Source: Holophagae bacterium (GTDB lineage Bacteria; Acidobacteriota; Holophagae; Acanthopleuribacterales; Acanthopleuribacteraceae). Taken from it: a DNA stretch of 64,000 nt. The stretch covers positions 1 to 64,000 of the forward strand of contig JAUIFE010000027.1 in NCBI GenBank assembly GCA_030429565.1, in the 5' to 3' direction. A program made the position numbers and the translations under genes. Shown piece after piece: positions 17,209-27,400 of the stretch (position 1 is the stretch's first letter; every line of letters starts with the position of its first letter). The notes under the pieces are model-generated. The model was given only the letters and a program-made list of their open reading frames with translations, did no database searches and had not been told where the DNA came from.

Positions 17209-18342
17209 TCACGCCGCCACGGAACGCGGTAGCTTCAGCGTCGCCGCGACGCCGCGTGTTTCCCAATTGTGCAAGCTTAACTCAGCCTCACCGCCGTAGA
17301 CCACCTCGAGTCGATCAAGCGTATTGCGCAAACCAATGCCTTCGCCGGCGGTGCGTGGGTTGTCGGACAGTAAAGGCCCGTCGTTGAAAACCGTCACAGT
17401 GAGAAAACGCTCTGTGACGGCGGCCTCGATTTTGAGCAATGCGGGCCCCAACGATTGCGACACACCGTGGCGGATGGCATTTTCCACGACAGGCTGCAAC
17501 ACCATCACCGGTACCATATCCTCGGCGGCGACGGCATCAATAGCACGATCTATTTTCAGCCGATCCTCAAACCGAACGGCCTCAATATCGAGGTACAAGT
17601 CTAGAAAAGCCAGTTCTTCACGCAACGAGTGAACGCGCTTTTCGCCCTGGCTCAACGACTGCCGTAACAGGTCCGAGAACTTTACCAACAACGACAATCC
17701 CAACTGGTTGTCACCCGTGCGAAAGCAGGACGAAATAGAGTTTAGCGTGTTAAACAGGAAATGGGGCTGCAGTTGGGCTTTTAAGGTTTCGAGTTGACTG
17801 CGCACCAGTTGCCCCTCGAGCTGTGATGCGTGTAGGGCAAAATTCGACGCCTGCTGCGCCCGCAACTGAGCCTCACGGTAAAGCACGCCCGCGTAAACAG
17901 CGGTCGTGATGAACCAGTAGATGCTGTAGTCAAAGACAGAGTTAATCCCGTGCAAACTTAGAAACACATTCCAAAAGGACGTGAACGGAATACCGCGGTG
18001 CCACAAGAACCAAGCGATGGCATAAAAAGAATAAAAAGCCATCCAAAAAAAACTGAGCGCCACGTTGACCAGCAACATCACTTTGAGCGAGCTGCCGCGC
18101 TGTTGCTGGTGTAGGGCGAGGAAAAACACCAGCAGAGAGACCAACAAAAACGGTAAGTAAAAACCGAGTTGATCAACGTAATACCAGGCATAACCCTTGC
18201 TGTTCTCGGCGGGTGTCCTCACGTAGGTGTTGCCCGCAACCAACCCAACCAACATCGGCCAAAAGGTGATCATCGCCCCAACCACCCAGCTTCGGCTGCG
18301 CCACGATAACGGCGGCACCGATAAGGATTGCATTTGCGTCAC
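17209..18342 (-). CDS. LytS-type sensor histidine kinase (His_kinase PF06580)
   Basis: 377 aa. The GTG start at 18342 has GGGGAGG five bases upstream; longer frames to 18522 lack such a signal. Residues about 15-165 contain four to five membrane helices (including LPFLLVSLLVFFLAL, VALSFFWMAFYSFYAIAWFLW and SIYWFITTAVYAGVL). The phospho-acceptor box LQPHFLFNTLNSISS carries His194, the hallmark of the LytS/YehU class. The ATPase part has VLQPVVENAIRHGV (N-box) and GEGIGLRNTLDRL (G-box). It works with the LytTR regulator encoded immediately downstream. The membrane sensor has no extracytoplasmic domain of size, so it probably senses a membrane-associated cue. Confidence 0.92.
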   Translation of the reverse strand: MTQMQSLSVPPLSWRSRSWVVGAMITFWPMLVGLVAGNTYVRTPAENSKGYAWYYVDQLGFYLPFLLVSLLVFFLALHQQQRGSSLKVMLLVNVALSFFWMAFYSFYAIAWFLWHRGIPFTSFWNVFLSLHGINSVFDYSIYWFITTAVYAGVLYREAQLRAQQASNFALHASQLEGQLVRSQLETLKAQLQPHFLFNTLNSISSCFRTGDNQLGLSLLVKFSDLLRQSLSQGEKRVHSLREELAFLDLYLDIEAVRFEDRLKIDRAIDAVAAEDMVPVMVLQPVVENAIRHGVSQSLGPALLKIEAAVTERFLTVTVFNDGPLLSDNPRTAGEGIGLRNTLDRLEVVYGGEAELSLHNWETRGVAATLKLPRSVAA

Positions 18343-18661
18343 CTCAGCCTCCCCTTCTCTGTTGCATTGTAGCGAGCCAATGCGGCCCGGCCCATAAGAA
18401 ACGGGCCGGTTGCCACAACAACCGACCCATTGCACGTGGGCTTGATAAATCGCTGCGGCCGAGCCGACCAAAACGCCCAACCGTCGATCGCGCCACCCTT
18501 TCATTATCAAGCCACGCCACAAGCTCCAAGAACAGCGCTCTTGAACCTTAACTGAGGGCTTACGCCGCCGAGAACTGTTTCGCTTAGGTTCTTAGCCCTA
18601 AAATGCGCCCCATGACGCCATTCGGGAAGCGCCATGGGACGGCTTAGTCGCCTGCTTTGGC
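18343..18661. other. Intergenic region upstream of the kinase
   Basis: Holds the short palindromic repeat R4 (18544-18592) and a weak stem-loop near 18610-18640 (CCCATGACGC / GCGCCATGGG) that could end the NHL gene transcript. No gene is supported. Confidence 0.5.
18544..18592 (+). repeat. Palindromic repeat family, copy R4 (short, diverged)
   Basis: AACCTTAACTGAGGGCTTAC at the left and GTTTCGCTTAGGTTC at the right are the degenerate inverted ends seen in the 56-bp copy at 38786. The centre ACGCCGCCGAGA keeps the GCCGCC arm. Confidence 0.6.
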
Positions 18662-20182
18662 TTAGGGAATCGTAATGAGGCGCACCGCACGGCCCGCAAA
18701 GGACGTGATGATCAATGATTCGCCGTCGTGGGACGCGCTGATGCCGTTCGGTGCTGCCAGAATCGCGCTGTCGGCGTCGCCGTCGGCAAGGTTAAAGGCA
18801 CCAGTGCCGATGAACACGGAAACTTCGCCGTCGCGGGTGACCTTGTAAATTTTGTTATCGCCGATGCCGGTCGCATACAAGTCGCCTTTGGCGTAGGTCA
18901 GGTAACCAATGGTGAAGCCGCGCGGGCCCCGGATTTGGGCGATTTCGGTTTTGGCGCCGTCGCCGTCGACCGCAAAAATTTTGCCGTCGTTGTAGTTGGC
19001 CACGTAGAGCACACCGTCCTCGTCATAAACAATCCCAACCGGTCCGTTGAGATCGGAAACGTACGGGGCGACGCTGCCGTCGGGGCTGACGCGATGCAAG
19101 GTGTTGGCCCGGTAACTAGAAACAATCAGGTTGCCGTTGGGATCAAAGGCCAAACCGGATGGACCCGAGAAACCGGTGGCAAATACCGTCAAGTCACCGG
19201 CAGGCGTCACGCGACGAATGTCGCCGCTGAGCCAGTTGGATACGTAGAGGTTACCCTGACTGTCCCAGGCCTGACCGAGCGGACCGGAAAAACCCGTAGC
19301 GTAAACCGAAACGTCGCCGTCGGGGCTGACCTTGAGAATGTCGGTGCCGCGAATATCGTTGAAATTGCCACCACCGAAAAAGTCCGAAACGTAAATGTTG
19401 CCTTCCGCATCCTGGGTCAAGGCATCGACGAAACCAGCGTTCTGAGCCAAGGTAGAAATGGTCGCACCGGAATCAATGCGCGGCAGACTGCTCAAAGCAC
19501 GTGCCGGCGCGGTCGAGGGTTCACGTAAGTTATTGAAGAAAAATGACGTACCCAACAGCGGTTGTTCGGCACGGGCAACCACATAAAAGGAACCTTGCTC
19601 CTCGGGAAACAGATCTTGCATGGTCGCTGCCACGGAGGCACCGGCGGCCACGGTTCGCGTCACGGCAGTGCCGATCCGGCCGCCGCTATAGGGGTAAAAA
19701 GTAACTTCGGCGGGCTGATCGCCCAGGTTCATAACAACCGGTGCCGAAAAATCGTTTTCGCCGTGGGTCAGGTTGCTGAACATGAGAATGTTTGCGGCCT
19801 CGTCGACGGCGACGGCGTTCATCTGCGCGGGCGAGACGCCACTTGTTGTGGTTGTCGCGTGCACCACCATGCTGACGCGCAATTCGCCGTTTGGGCTGCT
19901 GAAACGCAGGTTAAATCCGCTACCCGCGCTCAATTCGGGAAAAATTTGATCAACATTTAAGTGGCGTTGTTCAAGCGGGTTAACCAACACCTCGGCAACC
20001 ATGGCTGCCGCGTCGCCGGCTCGGTGAAGTGTCACCGTCGCCCGCGCGCTGCGATTGCTTGGATTATCCAGCGTCACTTGCGTGGTAAACGTCTCGTTGA
20101 AGGTCGCCCAGGGCAAAACGACCTCGGTTTGAAAGGCGAACACGCCCGTTAATTGCAACAGTAAAAAGCCAACCCATTTCAT
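18662..20182 (-). CDS. Secreted NHL/SMP-30-like beta-propeller protein
   Basis: 506 aa. ATG at 20182 with AAGAGGTG upstream and a signal peptide (MKWVGFLLLQLTGVFA). Residues about 20-225 are two Ig-like beta domains. The first (FTTQVTLDNPSNRSARATVT, FPELSAGSG) closely resembles the N-terminal domain of the two S41-like proteins at 33770 and 36579. Residues about 245-506 are a propeller of NHL type with a repeated pattern: GPLGQAWDSQGNLYVSNW, GPSGLAFDPNGNLIVSSY, GPVGIVYDEDGVLYVANY and APNGISASHDGESLIITS. Family members bind proteins or small molecules or act as lactonases; no catalytic set is evident here. It appears to be monocistronic. Confidence 0.82.
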   Translation of the reverse strand: MKWVGFLLLQLTGVFAFQTEVVLPWATFNETFTTQVTLDNPSNRSARATVTLHRAGDAAAMVAEVLVNPLEQRHLNVDQIFPELSAGSGFNLRFSSPNGELRVSMVVHATTTTSGVSPAQMNAVAVDEAANILMFSNLTHGENDFSAPVVMNLGDQPAEVTFYPYSGGRIGTAVTRTVAAGASVAATMQDLFPEEQGSFYVVARAEQPLLGTSFFFNNLREPSTAPARALSSLPRIDSGATISTLAQNAGFVDALTQDAEGNIYVSDFFGGGNFNDIRGTDILKVSPDGDVSVYATGFSGPLGQAWDSQGNLYVSNWLSGDIRRVTPAGDLTVFATGFSGPSGLAFDPNGNLIVSSYRANTLHRVSPDGSVAPYVSDLNGPVGIVYDEDGVLYVANYNDGKIFAVDGDGAKTEIAQIRGPRGFTIGYLTYAKGDLYATGIGDNKIYKVTRDGEVSVFIGTGAFNLADGDADSAILAAPNGISASHDGESLIITSFAGRAVRLITIP

Positions 20183-20622
20183 GCACACACCTCTTTGTTT
20201 CAATCGTGTTCGACCCGCGACAGGTGATGTATGGGCGACGCCTAAGGCGCCAAACCAAAAGAGGTTGACTGCGACTCGGCATCCAGTGTCCCATGTGTTG
20301 TTCACGTCGATCAGGTTCGAGAACCGGCAGGTTCGTGCCGAAGCCACGTCGCAACCCGACACGGGCGGCCACACGGTGGGCGCGACAATGGCTTCGGACC
20401 GCTTAAGCATGCGGCTCGTCCTGAACTGGCGCGTGCTATTTGGGACCAAATGCCGGCACGCGGGGATGAAAGGCCGGCACACGGGGATGAAACCACCATG
20501 CGACAACCAGGGGACGGGGTGTTACCGACGCAGCCACATCAAATCGGGCAAAAAGGCGTCTGGCGCCGGGGTCGGTAACCCGCCGACGGAAACGCGGGGC
20601 GTTCCGTCGGCTGTAGGTTGGC
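20183..20622. other. Intergenic region with a 21-bp tandem repeat
   Basis: No gene is supported on either strand. It contains two tandem copies of GCCGGCACRCGGGGATGAAA with a period of 21 bp at 20453-20493. A promoter for the minus-strand NHL gene is expected here but was not identified. Confidence 0.5.
20453..20493 (+). repeat. Two-copy 21-bp direct repeat
   Basis: GCCGGCACGCGGGGATGAAA (20453-20472) is followed one base later by GCCGGCACACGGGGATGAAA (20474-20493), with one mismatch. Confidence 0.8.
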
Positions 20623-21015
20623 TTAACGCACTTCGATCAATTCAACTTCAAAGATCAAAGTCGCGCCGGCGGGAATGACGCCGGGATAACCGCGATCGCC
20701 GTAACCTAAGTCGGCTTTAATGAACACTTCCCATTTGGCGCCTTCTTTCATTAATTGAAGCGCCTCGGTCCAACCGGCAATCACGCCGTTAACGGGAAAC
20801 TGAGCAGGTTCGCCACGTTTGTAGCTGGAATCAAATTCAGTGCCGTCGATCAAACGACCCGCGTAGTGGACGCGCACCATGTCAGTGGCTTTAGGCGATT
20901 TGCCGCGACCATCGACGATCACACGGTACTGCAAACCGGACTCAGTGGTCGTTACACCGTCTTTTTTACCGTTTTCGGCGAGAAATTCGAGACCTTGCTG
21001 TTTGTGGTCGGTCAT
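20623..21015 (-). CDS. FKBP-type peptidyl-prolyl cis-trans isomerase
   Basis: 130 aa. ATG at 21015 with AAGGATG upstream; a longer frame would add an unlikely N-terminus. A short helical lead (residues 1-25, GLEFLAENGKKDGV) is the remnant of the Mip/FkpA N-terminal dimerisation region. The FKBP core follows: TTESGLQYRVI, VRVHYAGRLIDGTEFDSSY, VIAGWTEALQLMKEGAKWEVFI, LGYGDRGYPGVIPAGATLIFEVELIEV. The residues lining the FK506/proline pocket (Y, D, V-I-x-G-W, Y) are present, so it should be active. No signal peptide is seen, so it is probably cytoplasmic. It assists folding of proline-containing proteins. Confidence 0.93.
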   Translation of the reverse strand: MTDHKQQGLEFLAENGKKDGVTTTESGLQYRVIVDGRGKSPKATDMVRVHYAGRLIDGTEFDSSYKRGEPAQFPVNGVIAGWTEALQLMKEGAKWEVFIKADLGYGDRGYPGVIPAGATLIFEVELIEVR

Positions 21016-21211
21016 GACACATCCTTCATCAAAAAAAAATAACGTTGCCGGTTTCGGCTCGGCAACCATAACATACCCACGCCAACCTGTTGCGAGAACC
21101 TGCTTCCGCTGGTTTACGGCCCGGCCGCGGCCCAAAGGGGGCGTGATGAGCCACGCTTTTTACCTACTTTTTGGTTGAACTTTTTTGGCAGGAATCCGAA
21201 GATTCTAAGAC

Positions 21212-21676
21212 GTGGCCGTGGCAAACCGGCCCAACTCGCTGATTCGAGGTATTTGGTTGACCCAGTCCCCCGCCCAACTTTTTACGACCCTCATCGGTTT
21301 TATGCTGATGCTGTCGACGCCGGTTCCCGCCGGTGTGGTTTGGTGTACCGGCGGTGACGGACACGGCGCCTTGGAATTGGCGATTACCGACAGTTGCTTT
21401 GATTGCTTCGACGAGGATCATCACGAGAACGCGTCGGTCAGCGACCACGAGGACGCCGACCACTGCGGTGATTGTCGCGATGTGCGTATTGAAGACATGG
21501 AGAGCGCGCAAGGAAAATTTCGCGCCAAACCGCTACCGCCGACACTCAGCCTAAACCCGCTGTGCTTCTGGCTTGCGCCGCGTACCAATGCTCCCCAAGC
21601 CAATCCACGTGCGCCGCGACCGCCGCCTGCACGCTGGATCCACCACCTAAGACCGACCATCGTCCTTGTTATTTGA
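21212..21676 (+). CDS. Cys/His-rich small exported protein preceding a metal efflux operon
   Basis: 154 aa, GTG start at 21212. A hydrophobic segment (residues about 22-41, LFTTLIGFMLMLSTPVPAG) resembles a signal peptide or anchor after a basic N-terminus. The mature part has WCTGGDGHGALELA followed by CFDCFDEDHHENASVSDHED and HCGDCRDVRI, i.e. several Cys and His plus many acids, a plausible metal-binding set. The C-terminal third is proline-rich. Proteins with this C..G.GH..LE....C...C....C.DC.D layout often occur just before czc/cus-type RND genes; the czcCBA-like genes start 300 bp downstream. A role in metal sensing or scavenging is inference from composition and position. Confidence 0.6.
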   Translation: MAVANRPNSLIRGIWLTQSPAQLFTTLIGFMLMLSTPVPAGVVWCTGGDGHGALELAITDSCFDCFDEDHHENASVSDHEDADHCGDCRDVRIEDMESAQGKFRAKPLPPTLSLNPLCFWLAPRTNAPQANPRAPRPPPARWIHHLRPTIVLVI

Positions 21677-21973
21677 TACCCGGCCCGTCGGCCGCCTTAA
21701 TGCGGATTGCCACGCGTCGTAACACGCGTTTGAGCCTGCCGGTCGTTTGACCGCCCCGTTTTATCGCCACGCCGACGCCGCAACCCGAGCCAAAACCCCT
21801 GGGTTTCCGCTTAATGGGTTGCACCACATCACTCAGCCTTCGCGCCCCGCCTGAGCCGCATTGTCGCCCGAGCGCGGGCCCTGAACCACACCGTGTGTTC
21901 GCCCAACAGCGAGCCGATTGCTAACCCGGTGCAGTTCAATGCCAACCCTCCGTTCATCCATCAGGAGTGTTTG

Positions 21974-23248
21974 ATGTCTGAATTATTGAAGAAAGGCCCG
22001 ATGTCGGCCGCGCTCTTGTGCTGCGCGCTAACGCTGTTCGCCGGCGAGCCGACCGTTCCGCTGTCGCTGACACAAAGCCTTGACGCCGCAAGCCGCTTTG
22101 CCCCCGAACAGCAAGCGCTGGCCACACGCCGCCACGCCACCGACGCCGCCCTCAAGAGCGCCGGCCGCTGGCAAGACCCGGAACTCAGTACCGAAATTGA
22201 AGAATTATCCTTAGGCGGTGACCAAAGCGGCCTCGACAACGCCGAAATCACCGTTGCCTTGACCCAACCGCTGCCGCTACCAGGCCAACGCCGCTTACAA
22301 CGCGCCTTCTGGCAGGGGGAACAGCAAGTTGTTGCCGCCGCCCAAACCACGCAAGAGCGCGAATTGCGTGCAGCGACGCAAACGCGTTACTTTGCGCTGC
22401 TCGCCGCCCAGGAACGAGTCGCCGTCCTCGCCGCCGAACTTCAATTGGCCGAGCAGGTTGCCGAGGTCGTGCGCCGCAAAGCCGACGCCGGAAAAGTCGC
22501 CCCCTTGGAAGCCGAAAAAGCCGAACTCCAGGTGGTACGCGCGCGCTTAGCGCTGGACGAAAGCGAGCAGCAACGCCACAACCATGTTCGAGCTCTTTAC
22601 GCGCTGTGGGGCGAAACCCCCACCACCACGCCGCGATTAACCACTGCTTGGCCGGCACCGATTCAGCAACCGGCCCGCTTCGACGCCGCCGACCATCCCA
22701 GTATTGCCGCGCTCACCGCCCAACGCGACCAAAACACCCGCGCCCTCGATTTGCTCAAACGCAACCGCTTCGGCACGCCGGCCTTGACCTTAGGCGGGCG
22801 CCGTAATGGGATCGCCGGCGAAACAACCTACGTCGCCGGCCTGAGCCTTCGGCTGCCGTTGTGGAACGGCAACCACACCCAACGCGCCCCCTTACGCTTG
22901 AATCTGGCGGATCAGGAAGCAGCCATCGAACGCGGAAAACCAGTCCTCAACCAAACCTGGCACACAACCCAACTGCGTTTGAAGCAAATTGAACACCGTC
23001 TCGAAGTGACCCGCACCACCTTGCTGCCCACCGCGCGCCGGCTGTTTGAACGCCTTTCCACCGGCTACCGCCAAGGCAAGTTCGCCTATTTAGAAGTGCT
23101 CGACGCCCAACGCGAACTGTTTCGCGGCGAGGAAGAGCTCATCGACCTGCAGCTCGCCCGTGCCAACCAACTGATTGCGCTGGAAAACTTATCCGGCCAA
23201 ACGCTTATCCAACACGACAGCAACCGTGCCCAAGGAGAGAAACCGTGA
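21974..23248 (+). CDS. czcC: Outer-membrane efflux protein, CzcC-like (TolC family)
   Basis: 424 aa. ATG at 21974 with AGGAG six bases upstream; the upstream part of the frame lacks a signal. The N-terminus has a signal peptide (MSAALLCCALTLFAGE from residue 10). Two outer-membrane efflux (OEP) repeats follow, with long coiled-coil helices: LSLTQSLDAASRFAPEQQAL ... DPELSTEIEELSLGG and TQPLPLPGQRRLQRAF, then ERLSTGYRQGKFAYLEVLDAQRELF in the second repeat. These are standard for CzcC/CusC-type trimeric channels. Its stop overlaps the start of the fusion-protein gene. Together the three genes form a tripartite heavy-metal exporter from periplasm to outside. Confidence 0.88.
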   Translation: MSELLKKGPMSAALLCCALTLFAGEPTVPLSLTQSLDAASRFAPEQQALATRRHATDAALKSAGRWQDPELSTEIEELSLGGDQSGLDNAEITVALTQPLPLPGQRRLQRAFWQGEQQVVAAAQTTQERELRAATQTRYFALLAAQERVAVLAAELQLAEQVAEVVRRKADAGKVAPLEAEKAELQVVRARLALDESEQQRHNHVRALYALWGETPTTTPRLTTAWPAPIQQPARFDAADHPSIAALTAQRDQNTRALDLLKRNRFGTPALTLGGRRNGIAGETTYVAGLSLRLPLWNGNHTQRAPLRLNLADQEAAIERGKPVLNQTWHTTQLRLKQIEHRLEVTRTTLLPTARRLFERLSTGYRQGKFAYLEVLDAQRELFRGEEELIDLQLARANQLIALENLSGQTLIQHDSNRAQGEKP

Positions 23249-24453
23249 AATTGAAGCATTCCCTATTGATGAAAACCATCGCTCTGTCGTTGTTATGGGT
23301 TGGCGTTTGGTGCCTTGCCGGCGGCGATCACGACCATGATCACGGCGCCGAAGAAACCAAAACGCCCGACCACCAAACGGAAAACCACGACGATCACGGC
23401 CTGCTCATCGACGACCCGAGCAAACTGGGTTTGACCTTGGTCCACCCCAAACGCGGCAACTTATCCCAGGCCTTCAGCCGCCCTGCCGAAATTCAATTCG
23501 ACTCAAAACGCATCGCTCACCTTAAATCCGGCTTGGGCGGGTTCGTGCGCGAAGTCCACAGTGAGTGGGGTCAAAAAGTGCGCAAAGATCAGGTCTTGGT
23601 GACGCTGGAAAGCCGTGAATTGGGCGAAGCACAAGCCCAGTTGTTGGCCGCCGAAGCGCGCTTCCGCCTTGCCGAAAAAACCTACAACCGCGAAGCCGCC
23701 CTCTGGCGCGACCAAATCACGCCGGAACAGGATTATCTGGACGCGCTCGAGAAATGGGAAAACGCCCGGATCGCCTTGCGCTTAGCACGGCAAGCCCTAG
23801 CCGCCGTTGGATTCGACGAACGCCAAACCACGCTACAAGCGGATGGCGGCGACTCACTCACCCGTTACCAATTAACCGCACCCTTTGACGGCACCATCAT
23901 CAACCAGCACGTCAGCCAAGGTGAATTTTTGGAAGCACAGGACGCTGTCGTAACCCTCGTCGATCCCAGCGTCGTATGGGTCGTGGCGCGTGTCCCGGAA
24001 ACCGACATTCGCCGTTTGGCCGTCGACATGCCGGTCCGCCTGAGTACCGCTGCCTTGCCAGGACGTGTCTTTTCCGGTCGCTGCGATTATTTAGCCGCCG
24101 AATTGGACAAGGAGACGCGCACGCTTGAGGTGCGCGCCGCCCTCGATAACCGCGACGGCGCCTTGCGTGCCGGCATGTTCGGCGAGTTAACCTTTCTACC
24201 CGTCGCGAGCACCGAGACCGACCAATGGCTGCTGCCCAAAAACGCCCTGCAACGGGTCGGCGATCAGTGGCAAGTCTACGCCGCCCATGACGGCCGCCGT
24301 TTTGAAGTGGTCCCCGTCAAACTCAGCGCGACCACGGCCGACCAGGTCGCGGTCCAAGGTGCCCTCAGTGCCGACATGACCATTGCCGCCGGCGATTTAT
24401 TCGTGCTCAAGTCCATGGCCGAGAAATCGGCCATGGGCGGGCACAGCCACTAG
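23245..24453 (+). CDS. czcB: Periplasmic adaptor (membrane fusion) protein, CzcB-like
   Basis: 402 aa. ATG at 23245 overlaps the czcC stop (GTGA). After a signal sequence (residues 1-25) comes a His/Asp-rich stretch, GGDHDHDHGAEETKTPDHQ..NHDDHG, likely to bind divalent metal. The barrel-sandwich (lipoyl-like) halves are around residues 90-130 (LKSGLGGFVREVHSEWGQKV) and 205-235 (APFDGTIINQHVSQGEFLEA), separated by a coiled-coil hairpin. A beta-barrel domain and a C-terminal membrane-proximal domain follow. This is the heavy-metal type adaptor that links the RND pump to the outer-membrane channel. The C-terminus ends GGHSH, another possible metal site. Confidence 0.9.
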   Translation: MKLKHSLLMKTIALSLLWVGVWCLAGGDHDHDHGAEETKTPDHQTENHDDHGLLIDDPSKLGLTLVHPKRGNLSQAFSRPAEIQFDSKRIAHLKSGLGGFVREVHSEWGQKVRKDQVLVTLESRELGEAQAQLLAAEARFRLAEKTYNREAALWRDQITPEQDYLDALEKWENARIALRLARQALAAVGFDERQTTLQADGGDSLTRYQLTAPFDGTIINQHVSQGEFLEAQDAVVTLVDPSVVWVVARVPETDIRRLAVDMPVRLSTAALPGRVFSGRCDYLAAELDKETRTLEVRAALDNRDGALRAGMFGELTFLPVASTETDQWLLPKNALQRVGDQWQVYAAHDGRRFEVVPVKLSATTADQVAVQGALSADMTIAAGDLFVLKSMAEKSAMGGHSH

Positions 24454-24462
24454 GAGGGCGCC

Positions 24463-27400
24463 GTGAGAAAAATCATCGATCTCGCCCTCGACAACCCCGT
24501 CCTGACCTTGGCGCTGTGGGCCGCCGTCATCGGTCTGGGCATCTTTAACATGCGCGACCTGCCCATCGACGCCGTGCCTGATATCACCGGCGTTCAAGTC
24601 CAGGTGATTACCACCGCCGAGGGCACCGCCGCCGAGGACATGGAACGTTTCGTCACTTTCCCGGTCGAAACCGCCATGGCGGGTTTGCCCCGTTTACAGG
24701 AATTGCGGTCCGTCACCAAGTTCGGCCTGTCCGTTGTCACGCTTGTCTTCGAGGACGGTACCGACATCTACCGTGCGCGCCAGTGGATTAGCGAACGGCT
24801 GACCGAAGCCCGTGAAACCATCCCCGCCGGCTACGGCGAACCGGAAATGGGGCCGGTTTCAACCGGCCTCGGTGAAATCTATCAATTCGAAATCAAAAGT
24901 GACACCCATACGCCGATGGAACTGCGCGAAATTCTCGATTGGACCATCACGCCGGCGCTACGGCATGTGGAAGGTGTTGTTGAGGTTAACGCCTTCGGCG
25001 GCGAACTCAAAACCTATCAAGTCACCCTTCAACCCGACCGCATGGCCGCGCTCAATGTCGGCCTCGACGAAATCACCAACACGCTTGAAGGCGAGAATCG
25101 CAACACCGGCGGCGGTTACATGACCAGTGGCGGCGAGCAGGTCCTCATTCGCGGCGAAGCCCTGTTTACCAACGCCGCCGACATCGAAAACACCGTCATT
25201 CGCACCGCCGAAAAAACCGGCGTCCCGATTCGCATCGGCGACGTCGCCGTCTTGGAAGAAGCGCCCTACCTGCGCCAAGGCGCCGTCACCCGCGACGGCC
25301 AGGGCGAAGTTGTCATCGGCATCGTCATGATGCGCATGGGCGCCAACGCGCGCACCGTCGCCTTGGCCGTTGACGCCGAATTGCAACGCATCAAAAAACG
25401 CCTGCCCGAAGGCGTCACCGTCGATGCCTTTTACGACCGCACCGAGTTGGTTCAGCGCACCATTCACACCGTAGCGCGCAACCTCGGCGAAGGCGGCCTG
25501 CTCGTCATGCTGGTTTTACTGTTGTTCCTGGGTAATTTCCGCGCCGGCTTGATCGTCGCCGCCTCGATTCCGATTTCCATGTTGGTTGCCTTCAGCGCCA
25601 TGCGCGTGCTCGGCATCAGCGGCAATCTGATGAGTTTGGGCGCCTTGGATTTCGGCCTGATCGTCGATGGTTCCGTGGTCTTAATTGAAAATGTCGTGCG
25701 CTACCTCAACCACCACGCCGACGACGATCGACCCCATCGCGAGAAGGTGCGCGCCGCCTGCGCCGAAATCGTTCGGCCCGTAACCTTCGCCGTCACCATG
25801 ATCATCATCGTGTACGTGCCGATTTTGGGCTTCAGCGGCATTGAAGGCAAAATGTTCCGCCCCATGGCGTTGACCGTGTTGTTTGCGCTGGTCGGCTCAT
25901 TAGCCTGTGCGCTGACGCTGATGCCGGTGCTGGCAACCTTGCTGTTAACACGTGCCAAGGAAAGTGAACCGCGCTTCTTCGTGTGGTCGCGGGCGCTGTA
26001 CACGCGCGTACTGGCGGCCACCCTGCCCCATCCGCGTCGCCTTAGCGCGGCCGCCTGGCTGATGATCGTGGCCACGCTGGCCCTGATCCCCGGCCTTGGG
26101 GCCGCTTTTATGCCCCGTCTCGACGAAGGCGCCATCGCCATGCAGATTTTCCGTTTGCCCAGTGTTTCGTTGGAAAAATCCAACCAAATCTCGCTGCAAG
26201 TGGAACGCACGCTGCGCCAACAGTTCCCCGAAATTCGCACCATCATTTCGCGGACCGGTCGCGCCGAAATCGCCACCGACCCGATGGGGGTCGAAATTAG
26301 CGACAGTTACGTGTTGCTGAACCCACGTGATACCTGGCGTTTCGAAGACCGCGAGGCCTTGGTCACTGCCATGGAGGAAGTGCTGCACGAAACCGCACCC
26401 GCCGCTATTTACAGCTTCTCGCAACCGATTGAGTTGCGTTTGGCCGAAATGATTGCCGGGGTGCGCGCCGATGTCGGCCTCAAGATTTTTGGCGATGACC
26501 GCGAGAAAATGGTCGAAGTCGCCGACCAAGCCGCCGCCATACTGCAGACCATCGACGGCGCCGCCGACGTCGTCCCCGAAACCGTGTCCGGCCTACCGCA
26601 GGCCCGCGTTGTGCTCGACCGCGCCGCGCTCGGCCGCCACCACCTACCGGCCGCCGACGTGCTGCCGACCATCACCGCCTTAGGCGGCCTGCCCGTCGGC
26701 GCCGTCTACGAAGGCCAACGCCGGTTCCCACTGCAAGTACGCTTTCCGCAAAGCTACCGCAACGACCCGGCCGCATTGGCCGAACTGCCCTTGCTGCGCA
26801 GCGGCGAGCAGCGCAATTTGCGTTTGGGTCAAGTCGCCGATATCATCACCGTCGAAGGCCCCGCCCAAATTAGCCGCGAGCAAGGACAGCGCCGCATCAC
26901 CGTGGAAATCAACGTGCGCGGTCGCGATTTGGCCGGCTTCGTGCGCGAGGCCAAACAAAAACTCGAACGCGAACTAACGCTGCCGGAAGGTTGGTACGTC
27001 GGTTGGAGCGGTCAGTTCGAAAACCTCATCAAAGCGACGCAACGGTTGATGGTGTTGGTACCGGCCGCACTCCTGTTCATCGCCGTACTGTTGTACCAAA
27101 TGTTCCGCTCGGGCGCCCTGTGCCGCCTGATTCTCACCAACATTCCCATGGCCGTTAGCGGCGGCATTGTCGCACTGTGGCTGCGTGGTTACCCCTTCTC
27201 GATTTCAGCCGCCGTCGGCTTTACCGCTTTGTTCGGTATCGCCGTGCTCAACGGCGTCGTGCTCGTCGGAAAATTCGAGATGCTGCGTGCAGCCGGTCAC
27301 GACGCCGTCAGCGCCGCCCGCGAGGGCGCCTTGTTGCGCTTGCGACCCGTGTTAATGACCGCCCTCGTCGCCTCACTCGGCTTCCTGCCGATGGCGCTGT

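Noticed and set aside
20453..20493. Possible CRISPR array
   Set aside because: Only two adjacent 20-bp units with a 1-bp gap; no spacers or cas genes.
20181..20678. Plus-strand frame of 165 codons
   Set aside because: Overlaps the ends of two supported minus-strand genes and includes a 21-bp tandem repeat; no start signal.
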